64,000 nucleotides of DNA from Anticarsia gemmatalis (taxonomy: Eukaryota > Arthropoda > Insecta > Lepidoptera > Erebidae), in contig NC_134758.1 of NCBI RefSeq assembly GCF_050436995.1, positions 12,387,597-12,451,596 of the forward strand. Reading direction: 5' to 3'. The translations under genes were made by a program, and so were the position numbers. This document shows positions 45,338 through 57,225 of this stretch, piece by piece (within the stretch, counting starts at the first letter, position 1; the number at the start of each line of letters is the position of its first letter). The notes beneath the pieces were generated by a model that saw only the letters and a program-made list of their open reading frames with translations, had not been told where the DNA came from and did no database searches.

Positions 45338-45404
45338 TATACAGTAACGATAATTACAATAATCATCAACAATTTAACAAGATACAAGTTGTAAGTTCGC
45401 CTCA
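45338..45404. other. Spacer
   Basis: AT-rich spacer. Confidence 0.35.
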
Positions 45405-45520
45405 TGCTCGCAGTTTCACTGGCCTCGCGTGGTACCTTACGTGGTGCCTCGCATGTCAGGGGTCGAGGCACAGTTATAATGAGTGTGTTGCGCCCCGGCT
45501 TGCCTCGTGATAGTGATTTG
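45405..45520. other. CG-rich patch with TGCCTCG inverted words
   Basis: The word gcctcg occurs three times and its reverse once: ggcctcgcgtggtaccttac, gtgcctcgcatgtcagggg tcgaggcac, ggcttgcctcgtgatag. GTGCCTCG and CGAGGCAC can pair as an 8-bp stem. No known family. Confidence 0.35.
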
Positions 45521-47230
45521 TATGAGTAGGAAATTTAAGATGGAACTGACTTCCTGTAGTAGTTAATGGCACATTGAAAATTGTATGTAAAAATATGATT
45601 AAAGTCTGGTTTGTTTCAGATGATTATTAGAATAACAATTCTTTTGAACGACTTTGCTTTATACATTCTGGGAAACGTCGAAATGTAATGCCTGATCAGT
45701 GAAATTTTGAGAAAATCACCCTAAGACCCATAAATTATGGCATGACAGTAAGTTACCAATTGAACGTAGATAATAAAAAAGAATAAATAATTAGGACTAC
45801 TTTAACATAAGTTATACTCAGTAGTAGTACTTAGTAAACACAAATACTCAGTTAAGCAATTACTTGTCACATTTTGAACACAGTTTTGCCACAAATTAAA
45901 TAAAAGTAAGAAATACTAACGAAAGAATCAAATATTGTATTATATTTCATCAATCATTCCAGGTTTTCATTATCCTGAAAATACATAATGAAGAAATTCT
46001 AATAAAAAGCTTCAAGGAAGTATAACTCGTCTTAGCCAATATGTTAGTGCTAATGACTTCCTACAATTAACCTCGAGTAATTATTGTATTATTGCATATT
46101 ATTGTCCATTGTAATGAACGAGCTTGTAAAAACTAACGTTTAGCACGTCATGTTGCGGTTTTATACTAGATACACATCTGGAATCACTCGGTTTATTTAT
46201 TCTACTTTTATACTACTGTTTTATAAAAATTGTAAATAACATCGACGTTTTAATTTGATGTGGCCTAATTTTCTCGCTGATAGATGGGCAATGGATGACG
46301 GTTTTGGACGGTTTACAGTTTACAATATAATAAGAAACTATATTAAACATCAACTTAAGTTATGTTCTTAAAGCTCTGCCTACCTTTATGGAACAATATG
46401 TATAGTTAAGATTAAACAGCTATTTATACCAACAAATTATACCCAAAAGTGTAGCAGACATAAAAATACCCTCCTTTACACAGTCGGGTAAAAAAGACAT
46501 TTAATTACACTAGCCTGACTCGGGAAATAAACCCAGGACTTCCTCATAAACATTCTCACTTGAGACTACTTAATAATAACCAACAAATTCGCGGATTTTA
46601 AAAATAAAAAGATTTTCAAAAGTTCTTTACAGTCTCAAAAGTCTATAAATATCTTCGAAACAATACAAATCCGAGAAAACTTATCAATTTCAACCCTCGA
46701 CCATTTCAATCGCGCAAAAAAACTTTTTTCATTGAACTAAGTTTTTTCCATCAATCAACCCTTGAAGTTAAATTAACCCTTCACTAACTGTCCAACTATT
46801 AACTATCGGGGCTGAGGGTTGAACGATTTACTCCCTTATGTATATAAGTGTATGTATATAAGATATGTGTTGATAAGGATGGAAAGTTAGATTGTACATA
46901 TTTTTTATTAGTTTTTCTTACACTTAATGTACCTACGCAAAATTTTAGGCAGACATATATATAATATACAACCATATTTTGTTGTTTATAAAGTTTGCCC
47001 TATGGGACTCGGTAGGGCTTTTACATATAACTTGTAATCAGAGGCGATTCTATAGCCATGTCAATAAGTCGAGTAGTTTATTACTGACTTAGTTCTATAA
47101 TAAACTATATTTATTGTATATCTTAACATTATCTGCAAAAAAACGTATCTATTTTGATAAATCACCAGAGTTATATCACAGTTGTACTTATAACATATCT
47201 CCAGTTCCTCAAGTCGAAGAGAAATACTTA
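45521..47230. other. Gene-free spacer
   Basis: AT-rich. Near 46500-46540 there is a weak minus-strand tRNA-like fragment (agtcctgggtttatttcccg). No exon seen. Confidence 0.4.
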
Positions 47231-47346
47231 CCCCCCATTTCTGAGTACATTCAACGGTAGTTTATCTATTCAATAGCGTTTTTTATATGAGTTTAAACGC
47301 TATTGAATAGGTAAACTACCGCTAAATGTACCTCAGAAACCGAGGG
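47231..47346. mobile_element. Hairpin MITE, copy 1
   Basis: A 116-bp element that is one long imperfect inverted repeat. The left arm is cccccatttctgagtacatt, caacggtagtttatctattc, aatagcg. The right arm is cgctattgaataggtaaact, accgctaaatgtacctcaga, aaccgaggg. The centre is ttttttatatgagtttaaa. It is flanked by tta, a possible 3-bp target duplication. A diverged copy is at 61214. Confidence 0.8.
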
Positions 47347-47476
47347 TTAGTCGGCTTTCACATTAATGTAGCCACCAAAAGGTTCTTTCAAATCCGACTA
47401 TTAGTTTCAAAAATTCACTGGTTCAAATATACTTACATGTCATTCTTCATTATATTCGCATACATACATCATATCT

Positions 47477-47690
47477 AGGCGCTCATAGCCAGTTGCGCTC
47501 ACCGGTCGGTAAACGATCTGTAAGTTAAGCAACCATTGGCGCGGTCATTCTATAGATGGGTGCTCCGTGCTTCGGAGGGCACGTAAAAAGTAGGTGTAGG
47601 TTGTTCTCAATTAAGCTATGTCAAAGGCCTCTCGGGCGGCTTGAACAACTTTGACACTAGATTGACCACTAACCATACGATAGATGGATA
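47477..47690 (+). repeat. SINE-like family E, full-length
   Basis: It runs gcgctcatagccagttgcgc, tcaccggtcggtaaacgatc, aagcaaccattggcgcggtc, atagatgggtgctccgtgct, tcggagggcacgtaaaaagt, cctctcgggcggcttgaaca, actttgacactagattgacc actaaccata. The tail is gatagatggatagatagata. An inverted copy begins 1 kb further on. Confidence 0.78.
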
Positions 47691-48675
47691 GATAGATAAA
47701 TTACAAGAAAAAAATAAACTAGGTTGACCTAAGTAATGATCAGTAATCATTCATTTAAGGTAAAATCGCAAGTGCTGTTTATTATAAATGATTAATTGCA
47801 ATAGTAATCTAGGTTACGTTCGCTATGTAAACATCTAGGGCACGAGGCTGTTTGTTTGCATATATCACACTAAATTAATGAACTCATTTTGATGTGACTT
47901 TTACTATGTGTAATTTTAAGGCTGTGTTTTGTGATATTATGCGTTAACATACTTTTGTACATTGTTTTTGCTTCAATTTCAAAAGTTTTAATAATTTTAG
48001 TATTATTAGTCTATTACTTTATTTTTACCTAAGAAGGTAAAGGCACACAATATCTTTTCTCTTTTGGCATTTTATGAATGTTATGATTTCTGTCTCTCTA
48101 AATTCCACCTTTTCAAAAAGTAGGTGACACATTTTTTTATTTTCTGATTACCAATTTTAAAGTTACTGGTTATGAAAAACTCATTGCCTAACCAGAAATC
48201 GAACCTGCAACCACCAGAAATACATTCATCTGTTTTACCAACAACATAGTCTCATCACAATAACCATAATTTTAACCACACCAGTCATATTTCAACAACA
48301 ATAGTCTCTTATACCTAAGCTCAAAGGTTAACTTAAGTCAGTAACTAGCTAATGAATCGCCTTTCCCTTTTCCATAGGACTTTACATCTTCAGAGGTCAA
48401 TGTATGTAGCTTCTGGACTTAGAAAGCAATGATTAAAATAGTATCTTGTATGGTAATAAGATACGTGCAGGGGTTAAAATGATGGGTATACTATTACTAT
48501 TGTAAAGGATTCGATTCCCTTACTTGTATCTCGTTATCACAATGTTTTATTTTCATGATTTGCATCATGACTATCATGATTTCTTCATAGGGAAGATGTT
48601 TTTGAAATAAAATAAGAGTTTTTCAGGCCTGAATATATTATAATGAACCTTAGAAAGTTTATATGTTGGTCGTCT
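47691..48675. other. Gene-free spacer
   Basis: Weak tRNA-like B boxes: minus strand at about 48190-48210 (tgcaggttcgatttctgg) and plus strand at about 48505-48522 (aaggattcgattccctt). No SINE bodies recognised. Confidence 0.4.
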
Positions 48676-48882
48676 TCTTCTTGTCATATGGTTAGTGGTC
48701 AATCTAGTGTCAAAGTTGTTCAAGCCCGAAGGTTTTTGCCGACTGACTTAATTGACTACCACCGGGATCGACTTTTACGTGCCCTCCGAAGCATGGAGAC
48801 GTTCAATTTTAATAAAAGATTTAATAAAAGTACTGGTCTGGTCAGCGCACCTGGCTATGGGCGCCTCTATATCGAAAACTAT
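48676..48882 (-). repeat. SINE-like family E, inverted partner
   Basis: The + strand reads ttcttcttgtcatatggtta, gtggtcaatctagtgtcaaa, ttgttcaagcccgaaggttt, cgacttttacgtgccctccg, aagcatggagacg, then gctatgggcgcctc. This is family E in reverse. The (aag)n tail is on its left. A 90-codon open frame across it (48643-48915) is a by-product. Confidence 0.75.
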
Positions 48883-49479
48883 ATGACCATATACTACTAT
48901 GGAACCAATATTTAAATACAAAAGTTTTTAGCATTCACGTTGTTTTACGGCACCATCAAATCGAATTAACGATCTCAATTTTAAGCCTTTCTCGAACCCC
49001 AATATCTCACATTGCAATCCGTCACGTTTAATATTCCGCCAGCAATTATACTTCACCTCATGCCCTTGAAAGACTTAGTTATCAACAGCATGGTTACCAA
49101 GCGGCTCCCGACCACGGTCGACCAACCACAGCAGTCATTGACCGAGAGCAACACTTTCATCTCACATCACATCCATTGCTGTTTTTATTCGCATCAACAT
49201 ATGTCACATTCGTGCTCACCGCTCGATGTATACTGTACAAAGTGATAGTGTAAAAGAGAGAGGTTGCGTAGTGGGGGTCCGTTGACATTCTTTGCGCCTG
49301 CGCATTTGTAAACGGTCGCCGTGCGAGGCTGTTTTTTGACATTGACAGTGCAATGTAGGTTTTTTATTGTGTTTCCATGGTTATCGGTGCATACGTGTTT
49401 AATAAAAGATTTTTTTCAGTAAACGAATTAATGAAAATACCTTTATTAAACAATGTTTTTGAACTCAAAATCCTTGCTG
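48883..49479. other. Spacer
   Basis: A CG-rich word tgcgcctgcgca at 49290-49301 is one base off the NRF1/Ewg consensus, with gtaaacggtcgccgtgcgag after it. No exon signals. Confidence 0.35.
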
Positions 49480-49575
49480 GCCATCTATTACGCTTCCACA
49501 GCTAACCGCTAAACCAATTTTCATGCAATTTCGCATAAAGATAGTCGAAGATCCGGGATCAAAAATAAACTCTTA
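49480..49575 (-). repeat. Repeat family H-related fragment
   Basis: The + strand shows cgcttccacagctaaccgct, aaaccaattttcatgcaatt, cataaagatagtcgaagatc ccgg-like, similar to the reversed middle of family H. Diverged. Confidence 0.45.
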
Positions 49576-50649
49576 TCTTCAAAAAAGCACGCGCGGTGTG
49601 TAAAATCTTTAACAAAATAATAAGAACTTTTTGCCACGGGTTTGGGATAAAAACCCAAGACCCCGTAAGCCTCTTACGCCATTATATCCCAATTTAACAA
49701 AAGGATCACACACAACTCAATAACAGACACCTGCAAGAAACAGCTACCTGTTACAAACAAGATCTTTATCTTTCACTTGATGGATATCGAATCAGTTGTT
49801 AACCAATTGGTACAGTTGACAACAAAAATCATTAAACAGATACATAAATTTCAATATTCTACTCGGTTTCTAAATATCATACAAATGACTGTTAACTAGG
49901 ACGACTGTTAATCTTACAGATTTGTTCAATATTCCTTCTGAAACATTGTTTAAAGTATCGAAAAAAAAACCTTAGCTACTATAAATAAAGTACCTATATT
50001 GCATATGCTCTTTTCCGTCATAATACCATATAATAAATTAAGTATAATTTAACTCGTGTATATGTATATACTGTCATGACAGTCAGATAAATCAAATTAA
50101 TTAATCATGTTCTTAGCAGTTTAAACGATGTTTAAAGTGGCTTTTTGGCTATTTTTTTTTCATTGACAAGCTTTTCAAGAACTGTATGTTATAGAAGTCT
50201 TTAAAACAAAAATATACACTAACAAATTAGGCTAATAAGACCTATGTTCCTGTCTTTAAATAAATAACTGAGAATACAAGGAATAATGAAGCGGTATTAC
50301 GGCTAGAATCTTGTTTACACAAGGCTCTTTAACCACATAAAGGAAATTGATAAAGGCCAAGGATTCTTTCCATATATCCTTCTGCTATTGTCATTTACAT
50401 CCGATAAAAAGTTACTTTGTAAACATCTTGAATAGACTAAGCCGATTGTACTAACTCTTTGACCGAAAGACCGCTAGATTAACCCTAATAATTAAAGTAC
50501 ACTTTATGCCCGGACATATTAAAAGATCATGGAAAATATTATCGAATGAGCAGACCATCATTACCTTTAAATAGACGTGAAAGTTAGTAAAACTAGATTT
50601 GCTATTTAACTCAAAAGAAGAACGGTTTTGTACAAAAATTGGTAGTTGG
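49576..50649. other. Gene-free spacer
   Basis: A weak minus-strand tRNA-like stretch near 49625-49690 (gtcttgggtttttatccc). Otherwise AT-rich. Confidence 0.4.
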
Positions 50650-50809
50650 TTCGGATGGTCGGTAGTTCGATTCCCACACGGAGGAAATATTTGTGTAATC
50701 CACAAATACCTAGTTGCTTCTGGTCCGGTTGTACTTTGAGTCCGAGATTTCTATGTTCGTCAAACGACACGAGAGCAATCTTGAAGGTGGGAATTGTCAA
50801 AAAAAAACA
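50650..50809 (+). repeat. SINE family A, head truncated
   Basis: It starts just before the B box (ggtcggtagttcgattccca), then cacggaggaaatatttgtgt, aatccacaaatacctagttg, tcaaacgacacgagagcaat, gggaattgtcaaaaaaaaac. The A box is lost, so it should be silent. Confidence 0.75.
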
Positions 50810-52860
50810 AATTATGTATGACGAACGAAATCGCAGTCAAAATATAGCTAAGAAACACTTCAACAGCGACGGCTAACCTTATTTATTGCACACGATTGCG
50901 TAGTACCTAACTAGGTATATATAGCGTGTTAGTACATAACTACTCCACTGACTTTTCAGTTAATTGCTCGTTGCAAACACCTCGGGCTTCCTCTTACACA
51001 ACGCTTTCATGAAATGTATCGGTTCGTACAATGACCGCTAGTTTTTGTATCGCTCTTGTAATCTGTGTTATAAGATGTCTGGTTAACAATCACATAACTG
51101 GATAACGAAATTTTATTTAAAGAAAACTGCAGTGCTTTTAAGCCAAAAAATATTATGTTTGAAAGATAGATCTATGTTTATCTAAATGGTACAAATATGA
51201 ATCCATAAATTAAGTTTGTGATTTCACGATACAAAGTTTTGACAAGTGCAGGAATCGACTTTCCAAAAACAAGCCCATAATTTTGATTATTATTGACAAA
51301 TGCCAATAATTTGGCTTTTTCTTTGCATTACCTTAAATGTCAACTAATAATGGCAGTTACACTAAACTATTAGTCGTACACTATAATAAATCTTCACTAG
51401 AACCTCAAACACCCCACACTATATCAGTTTCATGTAGTTTCTAACACACAAAGCTGCAGAGAGCAAATATTTGCCATCCAGCACTAATAAATTCAAAGGC
51501 ACTATAATGCCCGCAGCGAATTCGCGAGCAAACCCACAAAACGGTTCACTAGCCACATGGCTATCACTTGGCATAGCGGTTATACAAGTTCAAGGCTTGC
51601 CAAACTGGTTCCACCTTCTCTCTCACTCCCACCATGAGCGAGCGAGACGCAACATGTTTAGATACCACTGTATGTTTTGAACTTACAAGTCGGTAGTTTG
51701 ATGTAAAATCATCTAAAGTATAGGATCGAACTTGATTTAAATGGATACAGTGATTAATTGACAAAGTTGATTAACTTGACCACTAGATGGCGACACTTTG
51801 TAAGTAAATCAATTTGATTAATCCGACTAAAAGCGAAATGGTCGGCAGCTACTAAGTTTTGAATCAAAGTTTGACACACATACTAAGTAGGTTGGTTGAC
51901 AAAGATTTTTTACCGAATCAATTCGTAGAGTAGGCATTCGCGACTATTTGTCGACAAACTTGCTCCATTAGGAGGCACAATCATGTTTTTGCAGTTAAAC
52001 CTAACTGTATAACAAGAATAATACTAAAGTTTCCCCAATTTAAAGAGCAACTTTCTCACTTCCAATTCAAAAGTCTGAAATTCACACTGAAACTGAGAAA
52101 AACAAGTTTGTTGAACTCCAAAAATGATTATATTCGATTGCAGAGCGGAGAGTGGAGCGCCACAGAGACACGGCGGTGAAAGTGGATCTCTTGGATACTC
52201 GTGTCTATTGTAATTCTGACCGCTTTATCATAAAAACGCATATCTCAGTAAAAGTTTTTCTAAAGTTATTTTTAATCTCGCCGTTGCCAGTTGAAACAGT
52301 TCTGCGAATGAGCAAAGAATGCTGACGTTGGTAATTTAAGATATATTTTGCTGAGTTGTGAGGCGGAAAAATGTTCTTTGTTTTTAAATGAGCATTATTC
52401 AAGTGCTGTTATTTAAAGGGAGGAAAAGTTTTCTAGGAATTATTTCACGTATTCCGCTTTCACGGTAATAAAACTGACAACTGACATTCAACACGTATTT
52501 TGTGACCCACAAAATACTGTCGATTTATTGAACCATGAACTTTTTCATTAGCAGAGACAAGCCTACTTTCGGAGAGAGGCATCGGCGCCCGTGAAATCAA
52601 TTAAAGCTTAAAAAAACAATTGTCGAAAAAATACAGCCACGTAACCCAAATTCGCAGGATTGCGGTCAGTCGAATGCATCGCTCGGTCATTGCAATTGTG
52701 TACCCTATTTCTTGAGATTTAAACGACAATTTAGTTAGTATCACTTGGGAAGTAGCGTCTCATATGAAATTTCAGACGTCTCAGCGTTTTGGAGACTAAA
52801 CACCTACAGTCAACAAAAAACCGTCCTTATATGTAACAGTATAAAGTGTACATTAGTTTG
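50810..52860. other. Gene-free spacer with small CG patches
   Basis: Patches at 51505-51550 (atgcccgcagcgaattcgcg), 51620-51650 (accatgagcgagcgagacgc), 52140-52180 (gcagagcggagagtggagcg) and 52575-52595 (gaggcatcggcgcccgtg) are richer in CpG than their surroundings. None shows exon boundaries with a coding frame. Confidence 0.35.
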
Positions 52861-53100
52861 TAAGTAATTTAGTTGGGTGTTACTACAGGAAGTGAGTTAT
52901 TGAGCGGACAACACGTCGACGCGTCGAATCGTCTTCCGGTGGTCAATGTCGTCGACTCTGGCCAGCAGTGGAGAGCCCTCGGACTCACGTTCGAGTTATT
53001 CTTGTGTCGTCACACTCGTCAGCTCGTCACACAACTGTACTTACTCACCGGACAATTACTCACACGTTTAACTTCGTATTTCTTCAAAACGATTTTATAA
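52861..53100. other. CpG-rich patch, possible non-coding exon
   Basis: Contains caacacgtcgacgcgtcgaa, tcgtcttccggtggtcaatg, tcgtcgactctggccagcag, tcgtcacactcgtcagctcg. A plus-strand frame of 75 codons stays open across it but is not recognisable. On the minus strand TATAAAA (53093-53099) is followed 45 bases later by a strong donor word, gtgagtaagt. Either strand could hold a short exon. Unproven. Confidence 0.3.
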
Positions 53101-53802
53101 TAACAAGATGTACCTTTAGAAATGTAGTTTTGACAATCACAAGTGTAGATGATTGAGTTCGATTACTTTCAAATTTGTCTTTAGATAATATACAATGAAT
53201 CGATCAATCAGTCTTAATAGTAAATATAACTACAAGTTCGAGACAGATATATGACAATGTGATCAACAATACCTATTATAATAGTGTCATCTAAAAGTGC
53301 CAATGATCGCCCGTGCGCCAAATCTATCGAGAATCAATATCAATAAGAATATCTAACAAATGAACTTATCGCAAATGTATTAAATAAAACATAAGAGATC
53401 TCTAACTACCCCCATTGGAGTTCTTATTTTTAGTATGAATAAGAAAAGTGTACAAAAAGATTACTATGACAATTCCACTAACACTAAAAGACTTCTAACC
53501 AAGACATCATATCGGGTCATATTAAAAAGTCCCAGTCTATTTTTACCAAAAACTTAGTGCCCAATTCTGCCCAAAGTCGATAACCTAGGGTCTAATATAA
53601 AATGCGCGAGTACATTGATTGATGTCTCACAAGTTCAGGCATCCATCTTGTAAGACCTACAGGCCTACAGGCTGTGGGTCAGCTGATGTAGGACAAAGTC
53701 TTGTACAACTTTCATTGACATTTATACACTTTCTTTTGTTTTTCGATAGCCATTATACTAAGGCCCTTTCGATACTTTTATTTTTTATTTATTATTAGAT
53801 TA
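53101..53802. other. Spacer
   Basis: AT-rich, nothing recognised apart from caggcctacaggctgtgg near 53660. Confidence 0.4.
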
Positions 53803-54088
53803 GTAGTGATAGCCGCGTAGTTTAACTTGCGCCGCACAAGCAAGTTGCGGATGGTTCGAACCCGAGGCAGCACACCAATGACTTTTCGAAGTTGTGTGTA
53901 TTAGAAATAATCATCACTTGTTCCAACGGTGAAGAAAAACATCGTGATGCAACCTTGCATGCCTGAGAGTTCTATAGATCTTGAAGGAATGCAAAGTCCC
54001 CAACCCGCACTTGGCCAGCGTGCTGTACTCAAGGACTTCCTCCCTCATTACGGGAGAAGAACCTTGTTTAGCAGTGGGACACTAATAA
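53803..54088 (+). repeat. SINE family C, full-length
   Basis: Three modules in order. First, a tRNA-derived head, gtgatagccgcgtagtttaa with B box ggttcgaaccc at 53853-53863. Second, a central body, aggcagcacaccaatgactt, ttcgaagttgtgtgtattag, tccaacggtgaagaaaaaca, tcgtgatgcaaccttgcatg. Third, a 3' segment, acccgcacttggccagcgtg, cctccctcattacgggagaa, gaaccttgtttagcagtggg ac. The 3' segment also occurs alone elsewhere (22854, 34577, 38001, 11071), as expected if it derives from a LINE 3' end. Confidence 0.85.
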
Positions 54089-54523
54089 TATGCTTTAATA
54101 GTTCAATTCTGAAAACGTAATAAGAAACCTGACAGTGTTCCTTTCGCGTTTCATATTGTTAGCAAAACTACCTTATATTTCTTAGTCTCAAATATTATAC
54201 CGTAACAATAATTATGCTCGACTTGACAACAGTAAAAATCCGAACCCCATAATTATATTCGCATTAACTACAAATATATCAAAACTTAGAAAAACCTTAA
54301 AAAATCACAGAACCGGTTGTTGAAATAGCCAAAAAAAGCGGCTCGAGTGTCCAATAGTGAGCCCCTATACTCTAAGAGTGACGTCATTGGGGTCAGTGAC
54401 CCGTAGACAACGAGTACATATGAGGTTGACCTCTTGCTAATGTCAAAATGATACTAAAATCGCACATCAATGTAAAACAATATAGTCCTTTAATATAAAT
54501 ATACTATTTTGAACCTATAGATC
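54089..54523. other. Spacer
   Basis: AT-rich. The word gagtgacgtcattggggtca at 54376-54395 has a CRE-like tgacgtca core. No gene context. Confidence 0.4.
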
Positions 54524-54795
54524 CGATAATAACATTTTTCTGTGAGTAATAACATCACGCCTGTCATACTCGAAGGTGTAGGCAGAAGTGTATGAAATAC
54601 ATTTACATAACAGTCCCATAAAAGGGGAGGGAAGTCCTTTGCTATTAACCGGGCTCATTACCAAACTCCGGGTTACTATTGAGAAATATAATATGCAATA
54701 AGAAAATAGCAAAAGCACTTTACCCCATCCGAGCATCGAACCCGAAACCTCACGATCAGCAATAGGATACACTACCAACCGTGCCACAGAGATAG
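54524..54795 (-). repeat. SINE family B, full-length
   Basis: On the minus strand the head is ctgtggcacggttggtagtg, tatcctattgctgatcgtga, ggtttcgggttcgatgctcg (B box ggttcgatgc). The body has caatagtaacccggagtttg, gcccggttaatagcaaagga and the end cctacaccttcgagtatgac aggcgtgatgttatt. A 94-codon minus-strand open frame is a by-product. It is the minus-strand partner of 17808-18075. Confidence 0.8.
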
Positions 54796-55628
54796 TCAAT
54801 ATTCTGTTATAAATCAGAAAAATCGAAAGCTTTATCAGACCAGAGACACACTAAGATCAAAATAAGGAATGACAAAAAAAAAAAAAAAAAAATGTACTGC
54901 TTGTCGCCCGTGACAAGACTATCTTTGTAATCGTGATGGGGATATAGCACAATTAAGCTTTGTTAAATAACCCATATTCTTTCTTGAAATGAATTAAAGT
55001 GACACATATCCTAATAAACGGTTCGTTTGTTTTATTTCGGGGATGTGTATTTTTGCGCTGGGAATTTCCTCTGACGACCACTGATAAAAAATTAAGATGA
55101 TGAAATGATTGATATAACAAAACATCTTATTCGGGCATTTTTATTAAAATATGATATCAGTAGACGATGTAGTTCTCGGTCGTTTTAATCTTTTTTAATA
55201 GTTGACTACCAGTCAAATTACCCATTTTTGTTAACACATTTAATACATTTTCGTTATTATCAATTGAGAATCTAATATAATGTTTCACGAATAGATAAAG
55301 CGATTTTCTAGGGCGGTATGTATAACACACGAAATGTCTAATTAATGAACCTTTTTTTCCGGATGAAGCCTTGGCGGATCACTAGTGTTTTATATTAACC
55401 ATCTTGGTATATTAGATACACGCGTATTTCTGAAACATAAAATATGGCCTTAGGCTGTTGTAATACTGGAAGTTAATGACAAAATTCCAAATAAGGAGCT
55501 ACCATATTTCATATCAAATGGAACTGCAAACGGTACTCTATAATTTTCAAAAACTTGAAGTAATGGCGTAAGATGCATTACGAAATTTCAACAGAAGCGA
55601 TTGTTTTGAAGAGTATTTAGGAAAATAA
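54796..55628. other. Spacer with an A-run
   Basis: A run of 19 A's at 54874-54892 may be the tail of an unrecognised retroposed sequence. Otherwise AT-rich. Confidence 0.4.
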
Positions 55629-55830
55629 CTAGCTTCTGCCCGCGACTTCGTTCGCGTTAAAAGATTTCTCGGGGTAAAGCGTCAAAGTTCGATTACAAAT
55701 CCGATTATTTTTTTGTGAAAGAGTAACAAACGTACAAACATACATATACTATACATACATACATACATAAACTATACATACATCCATCCAAACTTTTGCA
55801 TTTATAATAATTATTAATAGGATATAGATA
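55629..55830 (+). repeat. Repeat family H copy with microsatellite
   Basis: It opens ctagcttctgcccgcgactt, cgttcgcgttaaaagatttc, tcggggtaaag, then jumps to aaatccgattatttttttgt gaaagagtaacaaac. A (cata)n expansion follows, then catccatccaaacttttgca tttataataattattaatag gat. The middle third is deleted. Confidence 0.75.
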
Positions 55831-55849
55831 CACCAATTAAAATATTTAT

Positions 55850-56225
55850 TAACCTTCCAGGAGAATTCCTTTGCCCAGCAGTGGAAGAACATGGATTATA
55901 TTTTTTTAATTTAGATATACCCAGTTCTTCTTGAACACGTTGGCTTATTGAGTTTCTCAAACAAATATAAGGTCCATTGATCTTTGCACCAGATCTGAGA
56001 ACAGTTCATTACCATGCAACAAAGTTGCAAACCTGCGCACTGAACTGGCAGGTGGCTTAGATAAGTAACGTAAGTACAATACTGACTTGAAGCTACCTCG
56101 TTGAATATTGACTAGAAAATAGCTGCCCACTGACATTTTAGACCCTAATAATAGCGAAAAATACGCGTCTAATATTTCTCTCTGCCTCGTTCAGGAGAAA
56201 ACCCTTGCCCAGCAATGGGCAAATT
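55850..56225 (+). repeat. Two family C-type 3' tail ends
   Basis: ttccaggagaattcctttgc ccagcagtggaag (55856-55888) and cctcgttcaggagaaaaccc ttgcccagcaatggg (56185-56219) are short ends of the family C tail in the + orientation. Between them is unrecognised spacer. Confidence 0.5.
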
Positions 56226-57225
56226 CTAATTAGTCTAGTAGTCCTACTAACTGATTTCTATAAAAAAAATAAAAGGTAACTAACAAGGTAATTAAAGGAA
56301 TGAGAGCTAATGACGACATATCTTCCAATAAACTTTCTAAACTGTGACTGTGATATACCAAATAGCCCCAAAAATAAAATCCATAACATTTATTTTCCCT
56401 ATTAAACAAAGTATACTATACTTAAACTACAAAACACAAAAAAAAATTACTAGCTCACGTTCTACGAAAGAACACGCCGTTTTTCCCTCCCAACCTCAAT
56501 ATTATCTAATGCTAGTGACCATCTGCGCAAAGTGAGTCTCGACAACATTGTCCATCATATAACATCCAATCCGTCACTTTCCTCGCCAATTAATATAAAA
56601 GCATACGAGAAATGGCCATCCGCGTTTTATCATACACTACCGGACTTAGTAAATATACTTCTAACTAAAGTCAACAGACAATTACCGTGTTAATTATTTT
56701 TGACATTTTTAATATGGTAATTTTTGATTATAGCAAGAGAAGATGTTTTACCGACTCTACTTAACGTGGGATAAGGGTAAGACAAAATCGAAGAAAAAAA
56801 TCATTATTTTTCAGTCAATTAACGCGAAATCTCAATTTATTGAACACTAGAACCTTCTTCAATACACGCTATCTTATAGTATAATATCGCATGAAAATCC
56901 GCTCCGTCATTTTTATGTTGATTGCAAACAGGCAGAATGCTAATGCGTCAGAGTACTTTTATAATAGTGAAGAACAACCCACAATTTCTAGAAAACTAAC
57001 ATAACGTAACGTATAATTTTCTTGTATTAAAATTCCATAGAAATTATACATATTAACGGCAACAGACACTCATAATAATCACCATACAATAGCATATTTC
57101 TCATGGCGTATCAGAAACAAACGCGTCATAAAAAGACATGTTTTTTAGCGACGTCTGACGTCAGCACTCGGTATGTTCTAAAAGAAATCGGAAATACCCA
57201 TATTTACATGAAAACAAATACCAGT
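56226..57225. other. Gene-free spacer
   Basis: AT-rich. The sequence agcgacgtctgacgtcagcac at 57148-57168 contains tgacgtca, a CRE-type palindrome, 60 bases ahead of the promoter-like region that follows. Confidence 0.4.
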
